64,000 nucleotides of DNA from Dirofilaria immitis (taxonomy: Eukaryota; Nematoda; Chromadorea; Rhabditida; Onchocercidae), in assembly GCA_024305405.1 (NCBI GenBank), contig JAKNDB010000068.1, positions 10,959,501 to 11,023,500 of the forward strand. The letters run 5' to 3'. Each line of letters opens with the position of its first letter. Position 1 is the stretch's first letter. Below the pieces are notes generated by a model that saw only the letters and a list, made by a program, of their open reading frames with translations, was not told where the DNA came from and made no database searches. Positions 39,863-53,118 of this stretch are shown here, piece after piece. The position numbers and the translations under genes were made by a program.

Positions 39863-41439
39863 GTAATGGTGGTTTCCGGATGATCATACTGTTTGGAAAA
39901 AAAAACACATACGTACTTGATCCGATGACATATGTGATAATAGACCAGCTAGTTCTATTTATGAAGTTTTGAACATTCCTGTTCTTTTCGAGGAACAATG
40001 AAAAAAAAAAAAAGAAATTAGTACAAATAAGTATGTAACGAATTATATGGTAGACAGAACACAAATTTTTCTCCTTTTACAAATTAAGGGTGAAAAAATT
40101 CGGACTTTAATTCCAATTTGTAAAAAAATTTTGGAGAAGTGAACTTCAATTCTATTTGAACAAAGAATTCTTCTAAGATTCCGAAACTGTGTTGTATTTA
40201 TTATTTTTTGCAATTATGCTTTGATACATATAATTTAAAATGAATATAATTCCGTTATTGTTCTTGGCATTCCGTTCCTAATTTCATTATTCTTGCATTC
40301 TACTATTTGTGAGATGATGTGATTTCAAATTTTTCTTATGAAGAAGTTTTCAGGATTTAAATTCAGACTGTATAAAATACGTAACATGTAATGTAGTCGA
40401 TGATAACTACATCGTATAAATTAATATTAATTTTTTCATATGCATCATATAACTAATTCAAATGATTATTAAATCACAAACAGTAAGAACATCATTGTTT
40501 AATTTTGATTACTTTGAAATAAGTTTAGCTTTTTTTTGAAACGAAATTCGGCGAATTGTCCTCGAAAGGAATTACACATACATTACTAAATAATCAATCT
40601 ATCTCTAAAATTTCGTAATACTTACCTTGGAAATATTTCTTGCTAGTCGTAATAAATGTGTGTTAGTTACCTAGAGGGAAGGAAAAAAAGTGATTGCTTG
40701 GACTCCGATAAGACTACCTGTTGGCATTTGTTAAAATCGAAAATGAAGCTTGCAAATAAGTCTTACCTTTTTTATCATAGTATGATAATTGAAATTAAAT
40801 ATCCGTTGTTAAGATGTGAAGCGGAAAGAGAGATTAGATTAACGAAAGAACGTTAAGTTAATAATTCAAAGACTTGAAGTATCCCTGTTATGGTAGTGTT
40901 TCGCATCCATGAATATACATTGGGCCTTGTTTGACTAATTGTTATGTAAATATCTGTCCATCTCTCTCACCATTATTTATTCCCTGCATAAATAAGTAAC
41001 AGTATAGTATATGATATATACTTAAATGTTTAATATATTTAAAATGCATAAGCGTAATGTGGTACCATTAGTTTGTTTGTTTTGATCTACGGTTTCTTTG
41101 TGAAAATCTGTTATTTTCACGCGAGTCCTAACATTCAAATTCAATGTCATCTTTGTAATTTTTGTTCCATTAATAATTTAATACGTAATTTCGTTGAAAT
41201 AAAACAAAATTGAGAGTCAAGTAAGATTAGCATTAAACGATGCGACGAACCTATTGACTTGTATATGTGCGAAAGTAATACTATTTTATTTTTAACATAA
41301 ATATATTATCCAAATTGAAATTATTGTTATCACTTATCCACTGGATTTTAAAATGATAACAATATTGTTATTTGATGCAATATAGCAATAACTATTACTA
41401 ATCAGTTAACAGAGGAAGTGGCAGATTATTATTGATTGA
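39863..41439. other. Intergenic, no gene seen
   Basis: AT-rich sequence between two plus-strand genes. ORFs at 40656-40856 and nearby have no motif. The first few hundred bases are probably the kinesin 3' UTR. Confidence 0.4.
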
Positions 41440-44286
41440 ATGGAGCGATATTTATCTGAGTTGGATGCTTTAGCTGAAGTTTCTGTTGTTTTTATGAATA
41501 TAATAAAATCATGATAAACAACTGCGAGAATTGTTGAATTTGTTCACCGGTTTCATCATCGCATTTCAGTCATAAAGAACATTATTTTCATCATTATCAA
41601 GGTTTTATTTATTTCTTACTGCTTCAACATTTGCTTAGCTGTTTGCATAGTTTAAAACAATTGGTAGGCTTTGGAAGAAGCTCAAAAGATATTCCTGTTA
41701 TTATCACTCGTTAGGATTTTTTCATATTTCTCTGATAATCATTCTTTGCACCGTTGTCATTGTGTGGGTTCTTTTTCTATTTTTATGCTCTGGAAAATAT
41801 CGAAAATTTATTGATGTTCCTATGCATTTAAAATAAAAAAACTTGGTGTGTAATTAATCTCTTATTTCCATTGAAACAACTCTGATAATTTTATCCAGGA
41901 CCTAAGTGTTGAATCAGTAGTGACTAGTTTCAAAATGCGCATTTTCGGGATCGTTCCTGAGTTACGCAATTATCGGCTTATGAAAATTGGTTTTTGGGAT
42001 GACCAGCTATATGTTTCGCCAAGCTGTGCTGATCGCATCCAAGTATGGTCCATACATTCGTTCATACCTAATTCCTGGTCAAAGTTATTCGATTTTCGAC
42101 TCATCCAGCTTTTCTATTCTTTTTACACTATGTCACCTAATGAACCATATATTTACGCTCTTGTCGTCGCATTATTCGTAAGTTCTTGCGTTTTGAGCCA
42201 TAAAGTAATAGCAAGAGGATTAACATGAAACCATAAATGGAGGGAAATACAAAACAAGAGATAAATAAAGTAAGAATTAGGATTCTCGAAAAATTTAAAT
42301 TCTATTTTGACTAGAAATAACTGGGACTGAATAAGTAAAAAAAGTGTATACTCTCAAAAAGAGTTGCAAGAGTTTCAAAAGTGTGCAGTGCTTGAAAGTA
42401 AGTTATCGATTGATTTTTAGATCATGATTATGATTGTCACACGCATCATAATGAGTCAAGTAGCTTAATTTATATGCATTTACGAAATGGAAGAAAAGAT
42501 GGAGTTTGTTATATGCGGTTTCAGTTGTCTTTGTTTGCAGGATTGTGATGTACCGCGAATATCGATATTACGAATATACATGGATAGCGGTGCATCTGAT
42601 ATGTTTAATCTAGATGAGGCATCTGGAGATGAATTTGAGAACAAAGTTTTTCTAGAGAATATTGTACTTGGCTGTGGAAGACATCAGCTATATATGTACG
42701 AGAGAAGCGTTGTGATGGGACCAATTCCATTTTGGAAAATAACACTTCTTGAGGTTTTTGAAGTTTAAAAGTTCAGTTTTATTATAAATACTATCTTTGA
42801 GGGTCTTTGTTTCAGGATAGCATGACATTTGTAATCACCAACGAAACAATTAGTGCGGATGAAAATGAGAAGAAATGTAGTCGTTTCCCGATTGTTTTAG
42901 ATGGCGATAAAAGGAGAGTGTTTAAACTACAGGACAATCACGACATTGTTGTTTATGATGGAGAAAGTAACTGCTGGAATACTTATCCACCGTCACTGGA
43001 TACTCCTACTGATGTTAATTTTTACTTTTGGGTATAGTTAAAAAAGACATAGTAACTTGTAAAACCTATGTGCAGTTTGAATACTGAATATATTTGCATC
43101 GAACAGTAGTAACAGTTTCTAATTGAACATTAATAATGGTTCTCATTGATTTGATAATAATCTTTAGTATCTTGTCATTCAAGACGAATTTCTTTTTGTT
43201 AAACTTTTATCAAAACAGTTTCATTTATTTATAGTTGAATCTACTGCGAGTTAGAGGTATCAGTGAAACGTACGGACAAACAGTACATCGAATGGGAGCT
43301 GTCGAATCACCACTTACTTTTTACGTCAATGAAAATATCTGCATTGCAAAAGTGTTTTTTGTTTATTTCTTTAATTAATTATGGGATATTATAGCTATGT
43401 CCTTTATATGACACATAATCTATGCTATGCTAGGAAATTTAGATCAGAGTTAATGTCGATGAAAACAGAATAGATGATGGAAGGTCAAAGAGGAAAGTTA
43501 GCAATGCAGTTCTGAGTGTCAATACGTAAAACGTCGCATGATTGTAGTCTGAAATTGATGGGTAAAAAAATTCTTCATTTCATGTTTCTTTACGCCCGCT
43601 TCCCTATCTTCGAATTTCTTCAAGAAAGGCTTGGAAAAATTGGAATTTTTGTTCTTGTCCATTTTACAGATTTTCCGTCACACGTATCATGCTTTTTATC
43701 ATATCATATTTGATGATGAACGAAAAGTTTATCGGGTGATGCCAGCGGGTAAATATCGTCTTCCTATGCATATTCAACTACGATTCTATGGGGTAATTTT
43801 TTTACAGTCTATGTTTTAATGATAATTTTTTTGTGAATATTCTACATATCGTTTGTTATAGAAAAATAATTTCATTCATTTTATATGTTTCACCATATCG
43901 AAATAAAATCAACTGTGAATATAATTTTGTGGGATACAGGCTCATGATAATTAGTATTCAGATGCAGACTCGCGTGATTGTGATTCAATATAGACTTTTG
44001 CAAGTAATATTTGGATAGAAGCTTGTAACAGTTAGGAAATAAAATTCCTATAATCTCATTCTATGAAGATAAACTTTTACAGGTTTGTTCGGAAACACAA
44101 TTCGCATTTATATGTTCCACCGGCATAGCGTTCATTCCGCTTGAACCGTCAACATTACGACAATTGTCATTTCTGGCACTACAACGACAACACTGCAAAA
44201 TTATTGGCGGCATATGGTGTGGCGGAATCTCTGAACAAATGATCAAAGCTAGCTGTGCTTATAACACAACTCGGCAACTTCTCTGA
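41440..44286 (+). CDS. Unrecognised protein, eight phase-0 exons
   Basis: Exons 41440-41478, 41899-42042, 42541-42753, 42816-43031, 43235-43351, 43670-43792, 43962-44003 and 44083-44286 join with every intron in phase 0 and no frame break, giving about 365 residues. The start (MERYLSELDALAE) is the weakest part. The body is globular-looking, with beta-like segments: KMRIFGIVPELRNYRLMKIG, VPRISILRIYMDSG, LGCGRHQLYMYER and PMHIQLRFYG. About ten cysteines are scattered, four or so in the last exon (CSTGIAF, GGIWCGGISE), and there is no clear signal peptide or transmembrane helix. The exon structure and codon pattern make a real gene likely. I do not recognise the family and propose no function. 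An upstream first exon with a signal peptide cannot be excluded. Confidence 0.7.
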
Positions 44287-46526
44287 TTAAATGTTATTCA
44301 TTTGGATTTGCAGTGGAATTAGACTTTCAGTTTTTGAAAGTAAGCTTTTTATTTTTCTCGTATTTTCGAAGTTTATTATTACTATTTGTAGAACATACCG
44401 GAAGTAACATGGTACATGTTTTGCCTTTTAGTCTGCCGTTCATGGTAAAAAAATACGTTATATTCCATTCAATTTGCTTGTTATAGAAAAATGTAGATAG
44501 AAATCAACTTCATATTCTCCAGATATCTTTTTTCTCGATTTTTTCTCGAGACTTAGTGAATATGTACTAGGCTTTATTAAGCTAATCTTTATATGAATGT
44601 ATCTATCTCATCTCACCATTAAGGATTTTAAGTATGCGATTTAGGGCAAATATTATGAACCTATTTTTTTTTCAAAATGCAGCACTTCAAAGGATCCCAA
44701 CAGTTTAAAAACAGTGGGAGAGCGAGCACTCAAAGTTGATATTTCAAATAAAGGCAAAGGAGGGTTTATATATAAATAAAGAGTGTGAACCTTTCGTAAG
44801 TCATATAATAATGAGAATATAGTATAAATATCGTATAATGATAGGAATACAACAATTGGAAAATAGCGCTGTAGCATTAAAGATGTTGAGTATCGGGAAT
44901 TGCATAGAATGATTTGCGTGAAATAGCATTATTTTTTGTAATTTTATATAGTCTTCATCTGAAATAGCAAAAACTTCTCAAGTCAAAAATTTATTGATCA
45001 ATTTTTTACGACAGATTATCAACATCTGATAAATAATGAGAAAATTTTCATCATAATGATCGGTTTCATACAAGGTAAGAAAAGCGAATTATAATTGATA
45101 ATTGTATTTATTTATTTTATAATCATATTTCATTGTCCCTGAAAGTCGACTTCATCTAAATTATGTATGTTATAAACTAATCTTTTAGCATCCTGTTCTA
45201 AAATATATATTAATCAAATTCTGAAGTATTTCTTCACTTCAGTCTTCCTTGAGAGACGGAGCTGAATGAAAATCTTTTACGTCTTATTTTTTTGAATAAA
45301 TATCTATTTGTTGCTTACTATAATCTATCAACAATTGCTCTCACTACTGGAATTATAGTTATTATCATTGCTGTCATTATTACTGATCATTATTTTTTAC
45401 TAACTGCAATTTATAATCACAATCGATATATTCCGATATATTGGCTTTCTGCTTACAACATAAGTTAGATGTATTATTTTTTTAAATCCATCTCTTTCGA
45501 GAAGTTATTTACTAAAAACATATTTCAGCTACTTGCACTGCAGTGTGATGATACTGAATTTACGGACAAAGCAGAGAATGAATGAATAGTGCTGCTAAGC
45601 TGGTGCTTATTATTATTTTGCTATTTTTCATTAATACTATTTTATTGTGATTGATATAAATAAATAAATGAATATTTAATTACTAATAATATATGTATTT
45701 CTGTGCAATGAAGCAATATTTCCATTATTTGTTGAATTCACTAAATTAAATAACGAAATTTAAATGTAAAAGGATGAGAACTAAAAACAAGTAAAGCATC
45801 TGAAACAGAGGTAAATATTTAATTCAGAGCATTCTTATTCTTCTCCTGAACGAAACAACTGTTATCCGTTTGCAACCGGATAGTCTTTCTAACTGTACTG
45901 CCTTTTAATTTTTTAATATTTTACTAGATTTAATGGAGATCAAGTTAGACGTGTTTTCTTCCCTTTGACATATTTCTCTGATAATTTTTAAAGTGGTACT
46001 TTAATACGGTAAGCATGCTTGAGCTTATTGTAATTTGCTTTGATTGTATCTCCCTGTCTTTTCTTTTTGCCCATAAGGTCAGTAAATAGTCGAAGATTTT
46101 TCGGCAGTTACCTTATTCCTCGTGATATTTTAATTCAATCAAACTATTTATAGTTTCATCTTTGCAATGATTATGATGTTAAAATTTAAATCAAAGAAAA
46201 ATATGTGTTCTATAAAATTTTCTGTTTTTTCCGAAGAACAATGAGTCCAATATATTATACTCTCGGCACCTTTCTTTTTTTTTCGTAGTATCCGATGAAT
46301 TCCTTAAGGCCTATCGGACATCGTTTTGGTTTAAAATATTTAATATGTAAAATATTCGTGGGAGGAAGGTTCATGCAGCAAAAGCAAAAATGAAAGATCA
46401 AATTATAAAAAAATTATAAAATTTGTAATGGAAGGCGGTTTCTCCTCAATATTTGTATTTAAATTGTAATTCTTCACTAATTGAAGCAGTATATTTTTTC
46501 ATGTCGTAGTGAATGGGTTTTTCCGC
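44287..46526. other. Intergenic, no gene seen
   Basis: About 2.2 kb of AT-rich sequence without conserved ORFs. It should hold the 3' UTR of the upstream gene and the promoter of the carrier gene. Confidence 0.4.
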
Positions 46527-49500
46527 ATGCATTCACTTGTGTTTTTACAACATTACGACAGTTACTATTCTTTCAATACCGAATATATTCAGACAGAAGC
46601 AATAGTGCAAAACGCAGAACAAATTGCGCTACTGGGAATTGATATCACTTTCAGGTTACGGATTTGAATAAGTAAAAGAATTCACTTTTCATTTTTATAT
46701 TTTTATGTCTTTCTTATTCTAACTAACATAAAAAAGTACATATACTTATTTCAGATCAAAAAAGTTGCAATTATCGTGCTTTGTTATGCAGTATTCGTTT
46801 TTTATATAACTTACGGTCTTATTCACGTTTGTCATATGGATTTTTTTCCATATTCACGAATCTAAAAGAAAACTTCTTCAGTATTCATCAGCTGCCTTCT
46901 TTTCAGGAATTAATATTTAAATTAGGTGGTATGGAATTATATGGATGGAATTTAACATTGATTCAGTTTTTGAATCTGCTCTATAATGGCTTCAGTAGAA
47001 AATTTTTGCTGCACTGTGACAAATCGACAGTAAGCTATGATATTTTCTCCATTTATATTCCAATTAATAACTATTTCTTATAATCCAATTAATAACGAAA
47101 TTACGTAGAAAGTATTTTCGTCAACTTATTTCTATATAAATGTAATCAAAATTAGGGTAAGCTGAAAAAGTGAAAAAGAGGGAATTAGGTTAAACTATGA
47201 GTAGAATAGAATAAAGATAATAAAATAAGAAATTAAATAATCGAATTTATCTGGAAATTTCACTATAATTTTTAATTATCTGGATCAGTTAACGATATTA
47301 ATAAATAATTTTGATAATCAGAAATAGATAGTCGGAAATAGAAATGAATAAGTTATGCTGACTTGGTTTTCATAATCAAGATGACAAATTGATAATGGAT
47401 ATTTATGTTTGTTTAATTTCCTTATTATCCCTTTTTATAGAAAGCCATTAGTATTTCTTGAATTGTTGCTGATGTGAAAAAACTCGGTCCTGACATTTAA
47501 TGCAATGTATGTCTCAGTAATGACAGGAAACCCATATTAAGTACAAAAATATTATAATATTTACTGCGATCAGAATATTTATCATCAAACCACATAATCT
47601 TCTCCCATAAAAAAGCTATTCATGATTGTCTTATGCTGAACAGAAGTATCTTTTGATGTAGAAGACATGACTGATTGGTATTAATGAAAGAATTTTTTAG
47701 CATTCTTGTAATATTGTTCATTTCAGAAATCCTGAAAAGTCTTGAAATTTCTTTATTTTTGGTGACAAAAGATTCGAAATTTTGCTTACATCCTAGAGGA
47801 ATACTGTCATTGGTCTTAGCTAAAATGCTATTCATTTGTTGCTACTAATTTCTCTGCTTTTCTTGGAAATGAATATCTCATTACGCTTATTCTATTACTT
47901 TCAGTTTGGCTTTATTGCTGACTTGATATTTCCAGTTCAGTTTTAGCCTTACATTTTTGGTTTATTTTCCAAATTATTGAACATGGTATAATGCTTCGAA
48001 ACTCATATGCTAGTTTTCTTTTGTTTTTGTGAATTTGAAATTATATTTCATTCTTCTATTAAAAACCAAATGGTACCTGTTTCTTTTTACGTCTGTATCA
48101 TCCTCAGAGAAAACAATCGTTATTTGAGAGTTTTAAAATTCGATAATACTAATCGATCATGGAATTAACGTTATTATAAAGTAGAAAAATTAGCTGAGGA
48201 TTCAATGATATAAATATTAAAAATTAGAAGAAATTGTTATTAATTAGAAAACTGTTTCAGAAGAAAAATTCCAATACATGTTTACTTAAAATTAGCGACT
48301 CTTACGGTAGGTACGATAGGCTTCTCGAATGTTGCTATGGATTATTTGAATTATCCAACACAAGTAATTTTCAAATGTTGCAAATTGATACCTGTTTTAG
48401 TTGGTCGAATTATTATTTAAGGTAGATAAAATCTTTTAGATTTAAATTTTGATTTAAATACATATATATGAGAATGTCAATAGCAACATGAAGTAACATA
48501 TCGACTTATTACAAAAAGAATTAAATAATCATTTTACATGCATGTACAATCTTCAAATGTTCGAAAATGGTAACTCATATATAATATAATCTTTTTTCAG
48601 GAAAGCAATGTTCATGGATCGATTTTTTAGCAGCATGTGTGATGAGCTTCGGTCTTGTTATTTTTATCTTAGGCGATAATGTAATATTTCCAGTGTTTAA
48701 TCTTTTGGATATACGACTATTTCAATTGTTTTGTAATAATTGATGCCTTAATTGGTAACATTCAGGAAAAATCACTGCATATTTATAAAGCTACTAATAA
48801 TGAAATGGTTGGTTTTTATTCATCACAAAATTAGGCAGAACATATTTTTCTTAGTACAATATGGAAGCGACAATTGTTGAGCACCGTAGAACCTTTAACG
48901 CATCACTGAATATAATTCAAAATAAAGCAGGAAGATCCTGTAAAATATTCTTCATTTCTAACTATTAATAATTTAATAGGTGAACTGAAATGTTTAATCA
49001 GGTAATATTACGGAGAAGATTGTGTCCAAAATATAATTCATCCATAATGGTTATATCTCCAATAAGTGTTGTAAAGTAATCGGTTTAATCCATTCATTAA
49101 ATAAATTATGAATTGATGATTAGTTAGTTATGAAAATATAGGTCCAAAACAGTTTTACCTTTATCAAGTTCACTAAATGGATAATTTCTACATTACTGAT
49201 TAGGATCTTTATTGAGATTTCACCACAATTTTTTCCTTGGCTGTATTAAAATCACTTTTTTGTTTTTTCTTCAATGCAGAAAAGCACGTAGACTGCAATC
49301 TCAAAAAATATGAATCACAAAGATGGTGATAAAAATCCGTACGAAAATCCGCATTTTTTCCTTTGAGGTACTTTTCAAAATATGATGTATCATTCCTGTT
49401 TAAATGATTCTTTTGCTTTTCAGATTCTTTATTCATATTCCATTGGATTTATATATGTTTTTCTGGCATTAATAATTTGCGGCAATTTTTGGATGGTTTT

Positions 49501-50571
49501 TACTTTTTTAAGGTTATTTCTTCTAACATTTCTTATTTTCCTTCTAATTTCAAATGGAAAGCGCCATGCGTGCGCGAATAATAATATTATCGCATCATCA
49601 TACAAAATGTTCCAGAATTTTAAATGAATATAAATTAATCAACTCCCATGATAAAATTTTTTAAAAATTAAAAGAAGTTGCACAGTATTTTGTATGATGA
49701 TGAAATGAGTTTATGTTGATTTTTCTTAAAGAGAAGAACTCATCGGAAAATAAGCCTTAGCTTGATTTTTCAAGACAGTGGTAAGCTAAAAAATAATAAT
49801 CAATCAATCACATTCAAAATCACTAGCAGATGGATGCACTTGCTCCATTCGTAACATACGAGACGGGTTTATTACTATACAATAATAATACATAACTAAA
49901 TATGAATAAATAAAATGATTGGCAATACAATTATTGATAAATACTAATAACAATTTGAATAAGGTAAATATACGCACGTGAAAATTAGATTTAATGCTCT
50001 TCTGAATCAAAAATTAGTATAAAACAAAATTAATACAGAGAAAATATGGTGATATAATAATTCCCTATAATTCCAATTTTCTTTGCCTTTCCTTTTATCA
50101 TATTGATAATGAAAATTTTTTCATTAAAATTAATATTGAATTTTTCAGCATCCATTGCAAACCTATGGTTACGGTATATTGTTTTCTATATCTGGCTATC
50201 TTGGTCTTAATGCAGTATTAAGCTTAATACGTACTCATGGAGCACTCACTGCCGTAACCGTAACGACTATTCGGAAAGCAGTTACGATTACATTATCATT
50301 CCTATTTTTTCCAAACCGTTTATTATTCAGTACTTTTGGGGGCGTATTAATATTAGTAGCTATTTACCTTAACCTTTACAGTAAGAATCGATCAAATTGG
50401 GAACGAATTATTAAAAGTTTTTTTCGATATTTACTACATACATTACAAAGCATTCCAAATATCATTCCATCAACCTCGTCTGAGCTTGTTTATGGAAACT
50501 GTATCTTGGGAAAGAAGAATAAAACAGAACGGTTCCCTTTTATTTCTTCAAAATTGATTACCGAATTTTAA
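46527..50571 (+). CDS. pst-2: SLC35B3/PST-2-like PAPS transporter, coding sequence interrupted
   Basis: This family carries the sulfate donor PAPS into the Golgi for sulfation of glycans and proteins. Exons: 46527-46654, 46755-46826, 46907-47029, 48261-48421, 48601-48807, 49424-49512 and 50149-50571; about 400 residues, the family size, with about ten hydrophobic helices. Matches: VFVFYITYGLI, MELYGWNLTLIQF, YLNYPTQVIFKCCKLIPVL, ALIGNIQEKSL, ILYSYSIGFIYV, and the last exon with SGYLGLNAVLSLIRTHGALT and TTIRKAVTITLSF. The last point to the B3 branch. Lesions: one base missing at A run 46758-46763 and T run 49504-49509; frame offsets at 48264-48268 and 48729-48732 (two bases missing or one extra); and an in-frame TAA at 48418-48420 where a Gln is expected. 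An upstream donor (GTCGAA, after 48403) would skip the stop in phase at a cost of six residues. It is either a gene with consensus errors or a decaying copy. Confidence 0.8.
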
Positions 50572-51541
50572 TACAGTTACGTTTCCATCTTGTCATATCC
50601 TTCATCCTATTAATTTTATTTATAATATAATGCATCCTTCATTTCATTAATAATATCATTCTCTATCAGATGCCGAAAAGTACTGTCAATTTTTTATATA
50701 AATTAAAATGAATCATAATAAATAGAGCAACATTACATTGTTCAAACTGTCTCTGCCATCATCGTTATCTCCTAAAACATTCTTATTTTTAGTATTAGTA
50801 ACTTAATAAATTCAAAGAAATCCAACACAGCAAATAAGATACTTCAGAGCCACTTATTTCTTAGATTGGGACTAAAGATATCCTTTAAATCGGTGAATGT
50901 AAAAACTATTTCGCGTAAGAACTATTTTGCTAGAAAACATTTCGTCCATTTTTTATGCAAGGGAAGTTTGAAATATATTTGTGCATTTTGGAAGTGAGGA
51001 AAATAATGCTGGAGAGAACTGAAGTATAGTATACCTTATCACAACAAGAAAGCCAATTAGATGAATTGTTTCGAATTATGAACTGTTACTCATTAGATCC
51101 AGCAATTTGATGGTTAGCATTTTGAAAAAATTAGAGCCCTAGGAAATTTTATGCAGCATATGGAATCACGCTATCGTTGAGAAACGTATTGGATGGTCAG
51201 ATATTTCCGGAAATTTTGGTAAAATAAAAAACAAAGTTCAAGGTTTAGAATCGAACAGAATTTTACAAAAGAATTCCTCCTAATAATTTTGCAAGATCTT
51301 GAATATTTAATCCTCCCATTAAATTTAACGTTCACTAGATGCAGAAGAACAGGGAATATAAAAGTGAAAAATATTTTAGAAGCACGATTTATCATTTACA
51401 TTTATCGTAAGAAACATCTATCATAACATAATAATATGAATAATAAATTTACAATAAATATGTCCAGAATAGCACTAAAAGTGTTAATAATACAATAAAA
51501 CCACGATGAAGCTGTAGGAAAAGAATACACGAGGAATTCAT
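50572..51541. other. Convergent intergenic space
   Basis: Nearly 1 kb between the 3' ends of the carrier gene (+) and calcipressin (-). I see no gene; both 3' UTRs should lie here. Confidence 0.4.
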
Positions 51542-53118
51542 TCAACTGTATTCTTTTCGTACAGATCGAGGCGTACTGGGTGGTCGCGGAGTCTTAGGCA
51601 TCATTGATTGGGCGGGCATAAGACTGTTTCCTTCTTCGTTCGCTGGATGTATTACAATTTTTGGTTTATCTTCGTCACCTTCATATACCTGAAAATACTC
51701 TTTTAACTCGTGGACTTTCACATGGTATCAAACTCTAAATATTTCAAATAGTCAAGTAGCTATAGAAACGAAATGAATAAAATGAAAACAAGGAAAAGGA
51801 AAACAAGCCTCGAAGGTATCCTCGACAGTTAGTGCAGCAAGTTTTGCCATTAAATCAAAATTGCACACAACTGGAGCCATTTCATGACTCTGTTCCCAAC
51901 CGACCGGTGGTGAAGCTGGTGGTGAGATTAAGAATTGCTTTTCCAGCGGTGGTAATTTCAATAACCCGTCATCCGATGCATCCCGCAATCGAATTCTCTG
52001 TAAAATCGAAAACTATAAAAAAGAAAACAAAGATTTCCAATTAATTCACGAAATATAAAAATATTTGCTGAGCTAATATCGTATCTGATACTAATACAAA
52101 ATCTTAATTACGACAGGTCATAATATAAAAAGATATAAAATGCTTTAGTCCTTCTACAAAAGACATCCGAATATACCCCTCGGGAGAAGTGGTTTGTAAT
52201 GTCACGCATATCTTCCACATTTTAAAGCGAATTAAGAAGACATTTCTGTATGGTGCTAGTCTAATCAATTGCAACAGAAAATTAATAGTTTCGGTACTGA
52301 CATCTCCTTGATTCCCACTAGTTGTATCATTATAAGAAATATGTTACAATGCATCATATAATGTCCATAAAAGCAACAACGAAATTCGTACTTGAGCGAA
52401 AAATGATTTTAAAATAGTTCCATTAAACGATAAATGTTGCGTGAGTAGCTTTGCAGCTACTGCACTTTCTGGTTTTTCGAAAGTAATTCGAACTCGTCGA
52501 AAACTTCGCAGAAAATCGAAGTGACAGTTGGATTCGATCTGTGTGAAAAGATCCGAGAAATTGTCCTTTTGTTGATCAATCGAAAATACCTGGAAGTCTT
52601 TATAAATTATTAAGAATTAACTATAGTTTTGAAAGAAAGAGAGAGAGAAAGCGATCAACGATACCGCTATAGCTATGCGGAAAGAAGATGAACAATTTTA
52701 TCCTAATTTATCAAAGTTAATACGATCTCTACGATTAAAATGCTGAGCATTTGTTAAATGAGATGCGACAATATATAGACACAGAAATAAATTTTATCAA
52801 ACAATTTGTAGGCGTCATCAGATAATGGAAACTTTTCGTCAAACTTTCCGTCTAAATATGTCTCTACTATTATGTTATTAAGAAATTTGCATTAGTTGAT
52901 CAAAAGCGCTGGTGAATATCCCCGAATACGTCCATCAACATTCTAACGCGAGAAAAAGAAAGAATTCAAGAAATGTGAACACTTCTTAAAAAATAAAAAC
53001 TTTTGGATAATTAAAAGAGAGAAACCTCAGCCGGTACATTAGTAACAATAACTGCATTTGGCAAATCCTCCTCACGTTCGATATTCTGCAGTTTTTCGTG
53101 CAAATCATCGGTAAGCAT
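51542..53118 (-). CDS. rcn-1: Calcipressin (regulator of calcineurin)
   Basis: RCAN proteins bind and inhibit the phosphatase calcineurin. Four exons: 53026-53118 (MLTDDLHEKLQNIEREEDLP), 52392-52589, 51809-51997 and 51542-51688; about 208 residues, family size. The N-terminal RRM-like domain includes VIVTNVPAE, DNFSDLFTQIES and FLRSFRRVRITFEKPESAV. The family signature FLISPPASPPVGW, the repeated SP phosphorylation site, follows at about residues 115-128. A PxIxIT-like PKIVIH segment and a basic, Pro-rich end (MPKTPRPPSTPRS) close the protein. All joints are phase 0 and unbroken. The last intron appears to have a GC donor (GAG then GCTTGT), because the next exon continues the family alignment in phase. 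The match to RCAN is clear. Confidence 0.93.

Noticed and set aside
39798..40064. Minus-strand ORF over the kinesin 3' end
   Set aside because: It overlaps the last kinesin exon in antisense and has a poly-A-derived Phe run.
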